This document shows, piece after piece, positions 1-8,904 of a DNA stretch of 64,000 nucleotides (its first letter is position 1; every line of letters starts with the position of its first letter). The stretch is from an uncultured Flavobacteriaceae bacterium (GTDB taxonomy: Bacteria > Bacteroidota > Bacteroidia > Flavobacteriales > Flavobacteriaceae). The position numbers and the translations under genes were made by a program. The notes below the pieces were generated by a model. That model had not been told where the DNA came from. It searched no databases and was given only the letters and a program-made list of their open reading frames with translations. The stretch spans positions 1,005,501 to 1,069,500 of the forward strand of contig CANKZQ010000001.1 in the NCBI GenBank assembly GCA_947488345.1. The letters are read 5' to 3'.

Positions 1-748
1 TGGTAAACAGCATCCAATCACTAAAATCGAAATCTCTAAAAAACCACATAGAGTGATCTAAACTTGCCATTCTCACATTACCATGATGAGCAACGCTAGC
101 ATTTGGATATAAGGTCGTTGCTAAGATATTATAATCAGAAATATAGGTTAAAACCTGTTGTTTTGTAGGCATGTCTAATGTTGACGCATCTCCTTTTAAT
201 CGAAACCACATATCAGCAACAGGCGGTAGATTCTTTTTATCTAATGGATTTATAATCGCTGTTGGCTTGAACTCAATGGGTCGTTCTATTTCTAAAAAAT
301 CCTTCAGCCTTGCTGGTAAAAACTCACCATACTGGGTAAGCATGTCTGCCCAGCTTGCCAATTCTTCGGGTTGTTTTATCTCTGATTTCATAGATATCTG
401 GTGTTCATATCCATCTTCAATTATGTGAAATGAAGCTGCCAAAATAAAAATAACTACTCCTTCTTGTATTGCTGTCACTCTGCGTGTAGAAAAACTCCCT
501 CCATCTCTCATTATATTTACTTCATAAGAAATAGGTAGGCTCAAATTGCCCGCTTCTAAAAAGTAACTATGTAACGAATGCAATTTTCGTTGATTTGTAA
601 TGGTTCGATAGGCGGCATTAATCGCTTGTGCCAGCACCTGACCTCCAAACACATGTGGACTCCCAATGGTTTTACTCTTTCCAGAAAATGAGTGTTCACT
701 TACTTTTTCTAAAATTAGAATATCTAATAACTCTTCAACCGATTTCAT
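1..748 (-). CDS. tesB: Acyl-CoA thioesterase II (TesB), C-terminus beyond window
   Basis: Partial gene running off the left edge; about 249 residues are visible from an ATG at 748. TesB enzymes hydrolyse acyl-CoA to fatty acid and CoA with a double hot-dog fold. Visible family signatures are GGQVLAQA near residue 40, LHSLHSYFL near 60, SDYN near 205 and LDHSMWF near 230. By alignment from memory with E. coli TesB (Asp204, Thr228, Gln278), Asp205 is kept and Ser229 stands in the Thr228 position; the Gln lies outside the window. The next gene upstream on the same strand is a PAP2 phosphatase, about 60 bases away, with no evident functional link. The family call is secure; substrate range is not visible. 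Confidence 0.9.
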   Translation of the reverse strand, partial: MKSVEELLDILILEKVSEHSFSGKSKTIGSPHVFGGQVLAQAINAAYRTITNQRKLHSLHSYFLEAGNLSLPISYEVNIMRDGGSFSTRRVTAIQEGVVIFILAASFHIIEDGYEHQISMKSEIKQPEELASWADMLTQYGEFLPARLKDFLEIERPIEFKPTAIINPLDKKNLPPVADMWFRLKGDASTLDMPTKQQVLTYISDYNILATTLYPNASVAHHGNVRMASLDHSMWFFRDFDFSDWMLFT

Positions 749-807
749 ACCTATATTTTAAGAATCCAAATTAAGCACAATTTGCTGAATAATTCGTAAG
801 AAAAAAA

Positions 808-1377
808 TTAAAACTTAAACTTGAATCCGATCAAAAAAGTATCATCAGTTTTACCAAATGAAAGTTCCATATGCTCTTGTTGATACGGGGTTGTAAAGAG
901 ATAGGTACTTCCAATACCAATGGCCGCTCCAGCTAAAATATCAATCACATCATGCTTATCAGCATTTACCCGTGTAAAGCCAGTATAACTCGAGAGTACA
1001 TAGGCAGGTATACCGTATTTCCATCCGTAACGTCGTTGTATAAAGGAAGCGCTTTGAAAAGTTACAGAAGTATGTCCTGACGGAAAGGCATTATTGTTTT
1101 CCATATTTGGACGTTGTTTATCAATAAGTAATTTGAGAGACATCGTGACTGCCACGTTGGTCAAGAATCCTTTTGTAAATTGCCAAGTACCTTTTGAATC
1201 TCCTTTTATAAATGTAGCGCCCAATGCCGCTGCCGGTAACGCTACGAACAGAATATCTCCAGATGTTTCAATAGTTTTGTCTTGAGAAAATGTATGCTGA
1301 GTAACTAAAAAAATGATACAACAAAGGATCAATTTTTTAATACTAAAGTGTATAATGCTAATTCGGTAGCTGTTCAT
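808..1377 (-). CDS. PAP2-family phosphatase
   Basis: A 189-residue protein of the PAP2 (type 2 phosphatidic acid phosphatase) superfamily. The three active-site motifs are present: K-x6-RP (as KLLIDKQRP), PSGHT, and R-x5-H-x3-D (as RVNADKHDVID). An N-terminal hydrophobic segment ending near TFSQ looks like a signal peptide, so the enzyme probably acts in the periplasm or at the membrane on lipid phosphates. I place the start at the ATG at 1377; an upstream in-frame TTG at 1398 would add seven unlikely residues. It lies 55 bases after the phosphoesterase-barrel gene on the same strand and may be cotranscribed with it. The substrate cannot be told from sequence. Confidence 0.82.
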   Translation of the reverse strand: MNSYRISIIHFSIKKLILCCIIFLVTQHTFSQDKTIETSGDILFVALPAAALGATFIKGDSKGTWQFTKGFLTNVAVTMSLKLLIDKQRPNMENNNAFPSGHTSVTFQSASFIQRRYGWKYGIPAYVLSSYTGFTRVNADKHDVIDILAGAAIGIGSTYLFTTPYQQEHMELSFGKTDDTFLIGFKFKF

Positions 1378-1432
1378 AACATATGGCGATACGACCAATT
1401 CTTAAACGCTCCAATTACCAATAGATTGTTCA

Positions 1433-4400
1433 TTAAAACCCGAAACCAACTTTAAACGCAAAACGCAACCCATCATCACTGTTAAAGGCAGAGATGTTTC
1501 CGGTCATCATATTGGCGACGTTTACAAATAAACCTCCTCCAACAGAAGTATTCCAATCATCCGAATTAAACCTTGCATCCGACACCAAAGCATTATCAAC
1601 CCAGACCTTCCCAATATCAGCTCCAGCATATACTCCAATATGAATAGGCAATAATCCTGTTTTTAAATCACTAAAATTCCAACGTATATCCGTTGATTGC
1701 ACAAAGGCACTTTTTCCTGTAAACCGCTCATTTCGATATCCTCTAAGGCCAGTTTTCGCTCCTAAAAATGCTCCTTGATAAAATTCAAAATCGTCACCCA
1801 AATTGAAATGCCCCCAAGACTTCGTTGCTAGGACTAATTGACCACTCGGAATCAACCTATAATCAAAACTCAACTCTGGAATCACATACGCGAATCCTTT
1901 TGAAGTACTCACGTTGTTTTTATAACCTGCCAATAAACCAACTTCCATACCAAGCGTTGGGAATGCTTTATTATCCACATTTTGAAAATGATACTTGATT
2001 TCTCCTCCATAAAAATCTTGTTTGTCGAACACAACAGCTGGTACACTATTCGGTAAGGATATAAATCGTCCAGTTGTTTTATCGATTTCATTCGACTCAT
2101 AAAAAGCTGCAATCTTAAAACTAGCGCCTAATTGTCCTCTCCAAATCAAGGAAGGTGCAATACTAAAAGTTCTAATTTTTACACGATTATAGTCTAAATC
2201 CACATCTAAACCATCATTCTCTTCTGCTTCCGGATTCGAGGTGCTATTTCCGAAACCGAAAAAGTTTATTGCATAATTCGGACTATTAAAAGCGATATCT
2301 AACCCTGCATTAAAATTACCAAAGATATTTGCAAACTCTGCATTATAATCAAGATCATATCCCTGTGTAGCGAAATAATACATTGCTGAGAACGTGTGCT
2401 GTACTGTGAAAGGATTTCGCTCAAATCCAAAAGCTGTATACGTATTTTTAACACCAATTTTAAAACCGTCATCAGGATTTGATCCTATAGAAGGCACCAA
2501 CTGATTGGTGTTATTTTTTAATTTTTTAAAATCGTATACATTGGTTTCATAATCGTCACGTAATCGTATTCTTGCTTTTTTCGCTTGAGAAACATCGTTC
2601 TTCTTACTTTTATGATCATAAACGTAAACGCGGCCTCCATCAGGAATGCGATAGGTATCATTATTTTGTCCTCCGATGATGCGTAATTTGATTTTGGTAT
2701 TTTTCCCTTTTACTTCAAAGACATCGTCATCATCTAAACCATAAATCCAAATCTCTTTGGTTTCATTTGAATTGTATGTTCTCTGGTGAAAAACATCTGC
2801 TCGTTCTCCTTTCTTAATTCGTTGAGCGGTCACGGTCACTTTACCATCACCGAGACATTCTACCATAAAATAATCATCTTTATCTGTTCCCGTCACCACT
2901 GCAAATTTATTGATGACCTTAAAATACCGATCTGAAATTGCTTGTAAATTGGTACGCCTTCCTTTAAGTTTCTGTTTGATTTCATCGATTGTCGGTCCTT
3001 GTACTTCTTTAGGAAAATTTTTGAAGGCGTTGTCAATGGCCGCATCGGTTAAATTCTCTTGAATATGTTGCACTTGAATATCCCAGGCGGCTTTGCCAGA
3101 TTCATTGATCAATGCCATATCCAAAGGATAAGGTTCTACGTTTACACCTTGCACATCTTTTAAATCCGTGTCGTATTTCCGCAATAAGCGCGCGTTTGGA
3201 ATTAAAGTTACTGCTGAACCTAATAGAAATCCGTCAGACATAATAGAAAAAGCTTGATCTCTATCCCGCGGCATCGGTCTATAAACTGTTTTCCCGTTTT
3301 CTTTAAACTTAATCCACCGCCATTGATCTTCATGTCGGTCCCAATCACCAATCAACATATCGAATAATCTAGCTCGAATATAAGACGCTTCGTCGATAAC
3401 AAAATCTTCATCTTTATGGAGTTTTTTTAGGATATCATCGGTGCTTATTAAATTATTTGAAAATCCGAAACTTGCTTTATCTCCATGATCATTGGAAGCT
3501 CGTTCTTCAATCATATATAATTCATCTCCATATTCATCATTATATATACCCAAGGCAGGTTGCTTAGGTACATAATAGAGTACAGGATTAGTGTGGTAAA
3601 CTCCAACAGCATCTGAGAGATCTCCAATGACAAAAGGAGCATATGGATGAGAACCAGCAAACACATCGTATAATAAATCTTCGGTAAAGGTATTATCAAA
3701 TTGGCCTTCTACATATTGATCTTTGAAAATCGTTGCTTGTAAGTATTGTGAAGGGTTCTTTTTTAATGCTCTTACAACATATTCGCGCCCTTCAGGATCT
3801 TTCATTCTCAATGATTTAGATTGATTTCCACCACCTCTTCTTACGGGTGTCAAACCCCCAAACAAGGTGTCCAAATTTACAGTCGGCGCCGTTACTTTTG
3901 TACTAAAGTATTTACGGTATCTTTCACCCCATAAAAATTTATAAAATCCACTTTTTTTGGTTTGTTCTTCTGTATAAATTGAGGCCTTTACGGATGAGGG
4001 GAAGTGATCCTTAAATTCAGGAGTTTTCTTTTCAATTTCGGGAGAAAATACTTGAGCTCTATACACTATTGCACTGTCTTTTACTGAATAAAATGCTACT
4101 TGAGAAGAACCATCTTTAAAAACATCAAGACGTGCATATCCGGCTGTTCCGTATGTAAATTTACTAGTACCGACGTCTCTAGTTCCCGTAACTTTTGATC
4201 CAGCACCACTAATAATTTGAGGAATATTATCTTGTCTTAAATATTGTAGGCTATGTTCATGGCCAGAAACAAAAATTACTTTGTCGTTTTGTTGAGATAA
4301 AGCAATGACTTGTTTTCTAAACTCATTATATCTTTTATGTTGTAAGTCAGCTGGAGAAACACCACTCGTTTTTCGCAAGACATTTTTCAGTGTACCTACT

Positions 4401-5137
4401 ACTGGTAGTGGTTTCATATGACTCCCGAAGGTGTATTGTCCGCCATGTGGTCCATTGGTAAACATAGGGTGGTGTAATGCAATAATGGTGGTTTTACCTC
4501 GTGCTTTCTTTATGACACTCCTTAACTCGCTATAAAATTTAGTTCTCGTCTTTATCTCACAATTGTCATTTATAGTAGGGTGATGATCCCAATTCGTAAT
4601 ATACCATTCTGAATCAATCAATATTAATTGAATTTCATCAGAAATATCTATGGTTTCTAATGGGCAACCATTTTCTGGTAAAAAAGTGTTCTTCCCTAAG
4701 ATATCTTCTACATATTTTTCTTGACGTTTCAACCCTTTTAAACCTGAATACCAATCATGATTTCCTGGAATAAAAATGGCCTCTCCTTTGAAGTCTTTTA
4801 CTGCCTCTATTTGAACATCTAGACGATGTTGAGCCAGTTCTCTATCCTCACTTTTCTTACCTGGCAAACCTTTTGGATAGATATTGTCTCCTAAAAAAAG
4901 AACCGTGCTTTGTTGGGATGCCTGTCTTAGCTCTTTTTGAAAAGCAAGCAAGGCTTCCGATTTTAATCCTAAGTCAGAATTCCCAGCATCTCCGATGAGA
5001 TAAAAAGAGTGTTCTATTTCCTTATCTGAAGTAAGCTCATTACTATTGGCATTTTTAACTTGAGCCTTGTAAGTTGCGCAAGCATTTATGACTAAAGCTA
5101 TAGCAATAAAAAAAAGGTATTTAATATACTTGGTCAT
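1433..5137 (-). CDS. Metallophosphoesterase / kinase-like / outer-membrane barrel lipoprotein
   Basis: A 1234-residue protein with a lipoprotein signal (lipobox INAC, Cys20). Residues about 45-330 form a calcineurin-like metallophosphoesterase with GDAG (49), GDNIYP (about 82), GNHDW (about 126), HHP (about 221) and GHEH (about 292). Residues about 430-640 hold an uncharacterised region with VVRALKK, then GDWDRHEDQW and DRDQAF, spaced like the lysine, catalytic loop and metal-binding Asp of HipA/PI4K/FAM20-type kinases; this likeness is my inference. The last roughly 350 residues are alternating aromatic beta strands ending GFGF, typical of a BamA/TamA-like surface-antigen barrel. The protein is therefore probably an outer-membrane enzyme. 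Its substrate is unknown. Confidence 0.8.
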   Translation of the reverse strand: MTKYIKYLFFIAIALVINACATYKAQVKNANSNELTSDKEIEHSFYLIGDAGNSDLGLKSEALLAFQKELRQASQQSTVLFLGDNIYPKGLPGKKSEDRELAQHRLDVQIEAVKDFKGEAIFIPGNHDWYSGLKGLKRQEKYVEDILGKNTFLPENGCPLETIDISDEIQLILIDSEWYITNWDHHPTINDNCEIKTRTKFYSELRSVIKKARGKTTIIALHHPMFTNGPHGGQYTFGSHMKPLPVVGTLKNVLRKTSGVSPADLQHKRYNEFRKQVIALSQQNDKVIFVSGHEHSLQYLRQDNIPQIISGAGSKVTGTRDVGTSKFTYGTAGYARLDVFKDGSSQVAFYSVKDSAIVYRAQVFSPEIEKKTPEFKDHFPSSVKASIYTEEQTKKSGFYKFLWGERYRKYFSTKVTAPTVNLDTLFGGLTPVRRGGGNQSKSLRMKDPEGREYVVRALKKNPSQYLQATIFKDQYVEGQFDNTFTEDLLYDVFAGSHPYAPFVIGDLSDAVGVYHTNPVLYYVPKQPALGIYNDEYGDELYMIEERASNDHGDKASFGFSNNLISTDDILKKLHKDEDFVIDEASYIRARLFDMLIGDWDRHEDQWRWIKFKENGKTVYRPMPRDRDQAFSIMSDGFLLGSAVTLIPNARLLRKYDTDLKDVQGVNVEPYPLDMALINESGKAAWDIQVQHIQENLTDAAIDNAFKNFPKEVQGPTIDEIKQKLKGRRTNLQAISDRYFKVINKFAVVTGTDKDDYFMVECLGDGKVTVTAQRIKKGERADVFHQRTYNSNETKEIWIYGLDDDDVFEVKGKNTKIKLRIIGGQNNDTYRIPDGGRVYVYDHKSKKNDVSQAKKARIRLRDDYETNVYDFKKLKNNTNQLVPSIGSNPDDGFKIGVKNTYTAFGFERNPFTVQHTFSAMYYFATQGYDLDYNAEFANIFGNFNAGLDIAFNSPNYAINFFGFGNSTSNPEAEENDGLDVDLDYNRVKIRTFSIAPSLIWRGQLGASFKIAAFYESNEIDKTTGRFISLPNSVPAVVFDKQDFYGGEIKYHFQNVDNKAFPTLGMEVGLLAGYKNNVSTSKGFAYVIPELSFDYRLIPSGQLVLATKSWGHFNLGDDFEFYQGAFLGAKTGLRGYRNERFTGKSAFVQSTDIRWNFSDLKTGLLPIHIGVYAGADIGKVWVDNALVSDARFNSDDWNTSVGGGLFVNVANMMTGNISAFNSDDGLRFAFKVGFGF

Positions 5138-5209
5138 AAGGGGTCTAGATTAAGTGTATGTAAAATTAACAAACTTTAATTACATTTACTTATTATTAAA
5201 ATTCATTCT

Positions 5210-6421
5210 ATGAATACGCTCATTACGAAAGCCGAGAATTATGTTGTTCATTTTTTAAATAACAATCTCGATAAATCATTTGTATACCACAACGTAGCAC
5301 ATACCCAACGTGTCGTTGAAAAAACTCAAGAACTTATCGAGTATATGCAGATACAGGAGAAAGAAGCAGAACAATTACTATTGGCCGCCTGGTTTCATGA
5401 CACCGGATATATTAAAAGTATAGACGATCATGAACAAGAAGGTATAAATATCGCGACCGCTTTTTTGCAAGAACAAAAAGCTTCTGAAGAAACTATTGCT
5501 AAAGTAAATGAGCTCATTTTGGCAACGAAAATGGAACATTTACCTCAAAATGACTTAGAAAGAATTATTCGTGATGCTGACTGTTCACACATCGGAAGCA
5601 AGAATTTTAGTGACCTTAGCGAGTTACTTCGCAACGAATGGGAACTCACCAAAGATCGCCAACTTAGCGAAGTCAAATGGATAGATGAAAACATTACATT
5701 TTTAACCGAAAAACATCAATTTTACACCAATTTTGCACTCACAAATTGGGGAAAATCTAAAGGAAAAAATTTAGCTCAATTGTTAAAAGCTAAAAAGAAA
5801 TTAAAACAAGAAAACACCAAATTAAAACAAAAAAAGGAGGCCTTAGATTTTAAGAAAAATAAGATAGAACTCCCTGAGAGAGGGATTGAAACTATGTTTC
5901 GTGTAGCTCTACGAAACCACATTACGTTAAGCGATATTGCTGATACAAAGGCGAATATTTTATTGTCGGTAAATGCCATTATTATTTCGCTGGCCTTGTC
6001 AAACTTATTACCTAAACTAGACAATCCATCTAATCAGTATTTAATTTATCCTACAATTGTATTTATTGTTTTTACTGTTGCCTCGATTATTCTATCGGTA
6101 TTAGCCACACGACCGAACGTAACAAAAGGTAAATTCACCAAAGAAGATGTTGAAAACAAAAAAGTGAATTTGCTATTTTTTGGCAATTTTCATCAAATGA
6201 AACTCGATGATTTTGAATGGGCCATGGACGAAATGATGAAAGATAGAGATTATCTATATGGCTCCTTGACCAAAGATTTATACTTTTTAGGCTTGGTATT
6301 AAATAGAAAATACAATCTACTCAGGTTGACCTATACTGTATTCATGATCGGTATTATAGTAAGTGTCATTGCATTTGCACTTTCTTTTCATGCGCAGGAA
6401 GTTACCCCTATCATCAATTAA
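5210..6421 (+). CDS. HD-domain phosphohydrolase fused to Pycsar-type membrane domain
   Basis: A 403-residue protein in two parts. Residues 1-190 carry an HD metal-dependent phosphohydrolase domain with ligands His31, His63-Asp64 and the DAD motif at 122-124. A lysine-rich coiled coil (about 190-220) leads to a C-terminal region with three hydrophobic segments (about 248-267, 280-300, 375-397). The segment beginning DIADTKANILLS resembles DUF5706, the PycTM effector domain of Pycsar anti-phage systems. Known Pycsar operons place the effector beside a cyclic-nucleotide cyclase; no cyclase is visible here. The fusion could degrade or sense a nucleotide and change membrane integrity, but that is inference. 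It ends four bases from the convergent GAF gene. Confidence 0.8.
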   Translation: MNTLITKAENYVVHFLNNNLDKSFVYHNVAHTQRVVEKTQELIEYMQIQEKEAEQLLLAAWFHDTGYIKSIDDHEQEGINIATAFLQEQKASEETIAKVNELILATKMEHLPQNDLERIIRDADCSHIGSKNFSDLSELLRNEWELTKDRQLSEVKWIDENITFLTEKHQFYTNFALTNWGKSKGKNLAQLLKAKKKLKQENTKLKQKKEALDFKKNKIELPERGIETMFRVALRNHITLSDIADTKANILLSVNAIIISLALSNLLPKLDNPSNQYLIYPTIVFIVFTVASIILSVLATRPNVTKGKFTKEDVENKKVNLLFFGNFHQMKLDDFEWAMDEMMKDRDYLYGSLTKDLYFLGLVLNRKYNLLRLTYTVFMIGIIVSVIAFALSFHAQEVTPIIN

Positions 6422-6424
6422 ATC

Positions 6425-8806
6425 TTAGGCTTTGATATCTTCAATCAACTGATCTATAGTCATGGTTGTTTTTTCGCTAAACTCGGCTTTATAGAGTACT
6501 TCAACGCGTAATGCTTTCAAACCTGAAACACCCTGCATTTCCTCTAGCTCGAGTTTTTCTACTTTACCTAGATACTTTTTTGATTGTAAATATTTAATAT
6601 ACTTCATATACTCTCTTGCATCCTTTCCTTGAGAATATACAATTGCTATCTTACCTGGTACCGTTAGCCTTTCCGTGGTATTCTTGATATGTGCTTTATC
6701 TATTCGTTTTTTGATAATTTCATATCGAATATTATAAGCACCGTCTACATCAAACTGTTTCTCATCCATCCTAAATTTAATCGATAATGAGTTGTTATGT
6801 ACCAATATTAAAGAAGCTATTTCTAATTTATTCTCTAAAGTATCTTTTAGTTTATGAGCAATATTCTCCATTTCACACATCATTTGCAGCTGCCATAAAC
6901 GTAGATTATGTAAATAAAGTTCATCGAATTCTTTGGTCTTCACCAAAGATTGTCCGATATACATATTATACTCAACGCCATCGGTTTTATAACGCTCAAA
7001 ATAATGCGGAAACATTGCTTGTGCTTCTTCTTGTTTTTTATCCAGATAATTAGCGAGTTTATCATTCAGAATGGTCACACTATCTTCGTAGGCTTTTCGC
7101 TGTTCATAAACCACGTGCAAGTTTTTATCTAGACTTGCCATGTAGACATCTACTATTTTTTCTAATTCATCATCTAATCCTTTAACATGATTAAAAACCG
7201 GATAAATATCTCTTTTCAAGAAATCTAAAATTCCTATTTCATCACCAGCATTTAAACCTTTTTTTACCGCTAAAAGATATTCTTCTACTCTGAACATTAA
7301 TTCTTCATAAATCGGCATTTTTTCAACATTACAAGCTCGACTCAATACATCAACTGCTAAACTCAATTGTTTCACCAAATCCTCTTTTATGGCAATGTTT
7401 CTCGCCAAGGAAGAACCCTTAATATCAGCTTGACCGTATAAAGGATATACCTCTTTAAAAATTATGTCATCTGGTTTGAGGGTCTCTAGGCCATGAAAAC
7501 TATCATTATGATATTTTTCGGCAGCTTCATAAAAACGCCATTTTACCGTCGGATGGATAGTAGTATAGTGTTCTTGAATTGTTGCTTCCAAAATATTTTG
7601 ATGCTCTTCGGAAGATCGCTTCACGGCTGCTTCGAAAACAGGAATAATATCTTTTAATTTACTCTGCGTAACCGAATTTAATTCATAAGGTCTGGGTGAC
7701 GCAATCTCCAATAATGCCAAATCATTATTTTCGGTTGCTTTGATAGGTACTAGGATAATACTCTGTATTCCTTTCGACTTCAAATTCTGGTAAAAAGGAT
7801 TCTTATTCGTGTTTTCACCATACTTCTCTACATCGGAAATTGTCATTAACTCGTGTTTATTAAAAACACTATCGGTAATACCTCCACAAAAATATTCCGC
7901 ACAATTAATATGCATCTTATTATCTAAAATGAGGCTATCTGATTTTTTAATTGTCGTATCACATAATTTTGTGTTGACCGCATCGAATATTGAGAAACCT
8001 AACTTTAAATCTTTAATATTGAAAAATTCTCTTAGATTTTGCTGCATATCTTCAATAAGATTTTCATCTTGTCGCAACAAATTTTCTTTGATAGACGATA
8101 AAGTTTCATCAGTAGTAACATCAAAAAGGGTCATCAGTCCAAAGCCTTTAAAAATGTAACTGTTTGGAGGAAACTTTTCTTTCCAAACATCAATATTATC
8201 TAAATTGTCAAGTAATAATTTATAATCATCTTCAGTTATTTTTGGTGCATTTTTCGTTGGAAAAATCTCCATAAATTCACCATTAAAAGCAACCCTATAA
8301 TGTTTTGTAATACCTAAATTTTTATCTGGAATATCGAAAAAATAAGGCCTCTTAAAATCAACACTAAACCCATGACACATATTTAAAATGATCATACATG
8401 TATTCACATAGATATCATCATCTTCCATGTTTCTAATGTTAAATTCATAATCATCAGTTGCATTTTCTAATATATTTTTAAATCGCTCCGATATTTTGAA
8501 TTGAATAAATGAAAATGGTATGCTCGCTGCTTTAATTTCGTTGAGTTGCAAGGCTTCAGGAAAAAGGGGTGCCAGCATAGCATCAATAATATCAGCATGC
8601 TTGTCTAATAGAGAATAGTCATCGAAACCATCTATTAACTCTGGGTATTTTTCAATTTCGTCGAGCATTCCTTGGGCAGCATTATGAAACGGATGTTTTT
8701 TATCAAGGACATACTTTTTATATCCTTCATAAATTTTCTTAAAACTTACATGTAATTGTAATGGAAGCTCTAAATTATCTAAACGATTTGAATGTTTTAA
8801 ATACAT
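6425..8806 (-). CDS. GAF-domain protein of unknown function
   Basis: A 793-residue cytoplasmic protein with no signal peptide or membrane segment. A GAF-like sensory domain is apparent at roughly residues 235-390, containing IILVPIKA and LALLEIASP. The flanking regions are helical and unassigned, and no output domain (kinase, GGDEF or helix-turn-helix) was recognised. I chose the ATG at 8806 (MYLKHSNR). The TTG at 8869 gives a longer frame but lies inside a perfect palindrome at 8860-8879 that is more likely an operator. The gene converges on the HD-PycTM gene with four bases between stops. The GAF call is moderate; the ligand is unknown. Confidence 0.7.
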   Translation of the reverse strand: MYLKHSNRLDNLELPLQLHVSFKKIYEGYKKYVLDKKHPFHNAAQGMLDEIEKYPELIDGFDDYSLLDKHADIIDAMLAPLFPEALQLNEIKAASIPFSFIQFKISERFKNILENATDDYEFNIRNMEDDDIYVNTCMIILNMCHGFSVDFKRPYFFDIPDKNLGITKHYRVAFNGEFMEIFPTKNAPKITEDDYKLLLDNLDNIDVWKEKFPPNSYIFKGFGLMTLFDVTTDETLSSIKENLLRQDENLIEDMQQNLREFFNIKDLKLGFSIFDAVNTKLCDTTIKKSDSLILDNKMHINCAEYFCGGITDSVFNKHELMTISDVEKYGENTNKNPFYQNLKSKGIQSIILVPIKATENNDLALLEIASPRPYELNSVTQSKLKDIIPVFEAAVKRSSEEHQNILEATIQEHYTTIHPTVKWRFYEAAEKYHNDSFHGLETLKPDDIIFKEVYPLYGQADIKGSSLARNIAIKEDLVKQLSLAVDVLSRACNVEKMPIYEELMFRVEEYLLAVKKGLNAGDEIGILDFLKRDIYPVFNHVKGLDDELEKIVDVYMASLDKNLHVVYEQRKAYEDSVTILNDKLANYLDKKQEEAQAMFPHYFERYKTDGVEYNMYIGQSLVKTKEFDELYLHNLRLWQLQMMCEMENIAHKLKDTLENKLEIASLILVHNNSLSIKFRMDEKQFDVDGAYNIRYEIIKKRIDKAHIKNTTERLTVPGKIAIVYSQGKDAREYMKYIKYLQSKKYLGKVEKLELEEMQGVSGLKALRVEVLYKAEFSEKTTMTIDQLIEDIKA

Positions 8807-8859
8807 AATGCTACAACTTTGACCTACTAAAGTATGAAATAGTTCTGTATTGGTCGTAT

Positions 8860-8879
8860 ATGTTAACAAAAGTTAACAT
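8860..8879. promoter_or_regulatory. Perfect 20-bp palindrome upstream of GAF gene
   Basis: ATGTTAAC-AAAA-GTTAACAT is a perfect inverted repeat with 8-bp arms and a 4-base spacer, 54 bases before the chosen GAF-gene start and 26 bases after the stop of the lolE-like gene. It has no T-run, so it is more operator-like than terminator-like. Confidence 0.45.
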
Positions 8880-8904
8880 CTTGAGAAAGTATTTTTAATA
8901 AGGT

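Noticed and set aside
5210-8806. A complete Pycsar anti-phage operon
   Set aside because: No uridylate or cytidylate cyclase is visible within the window beside the HD-PycTM gene, and the GAF gene has no cyclase motifs.
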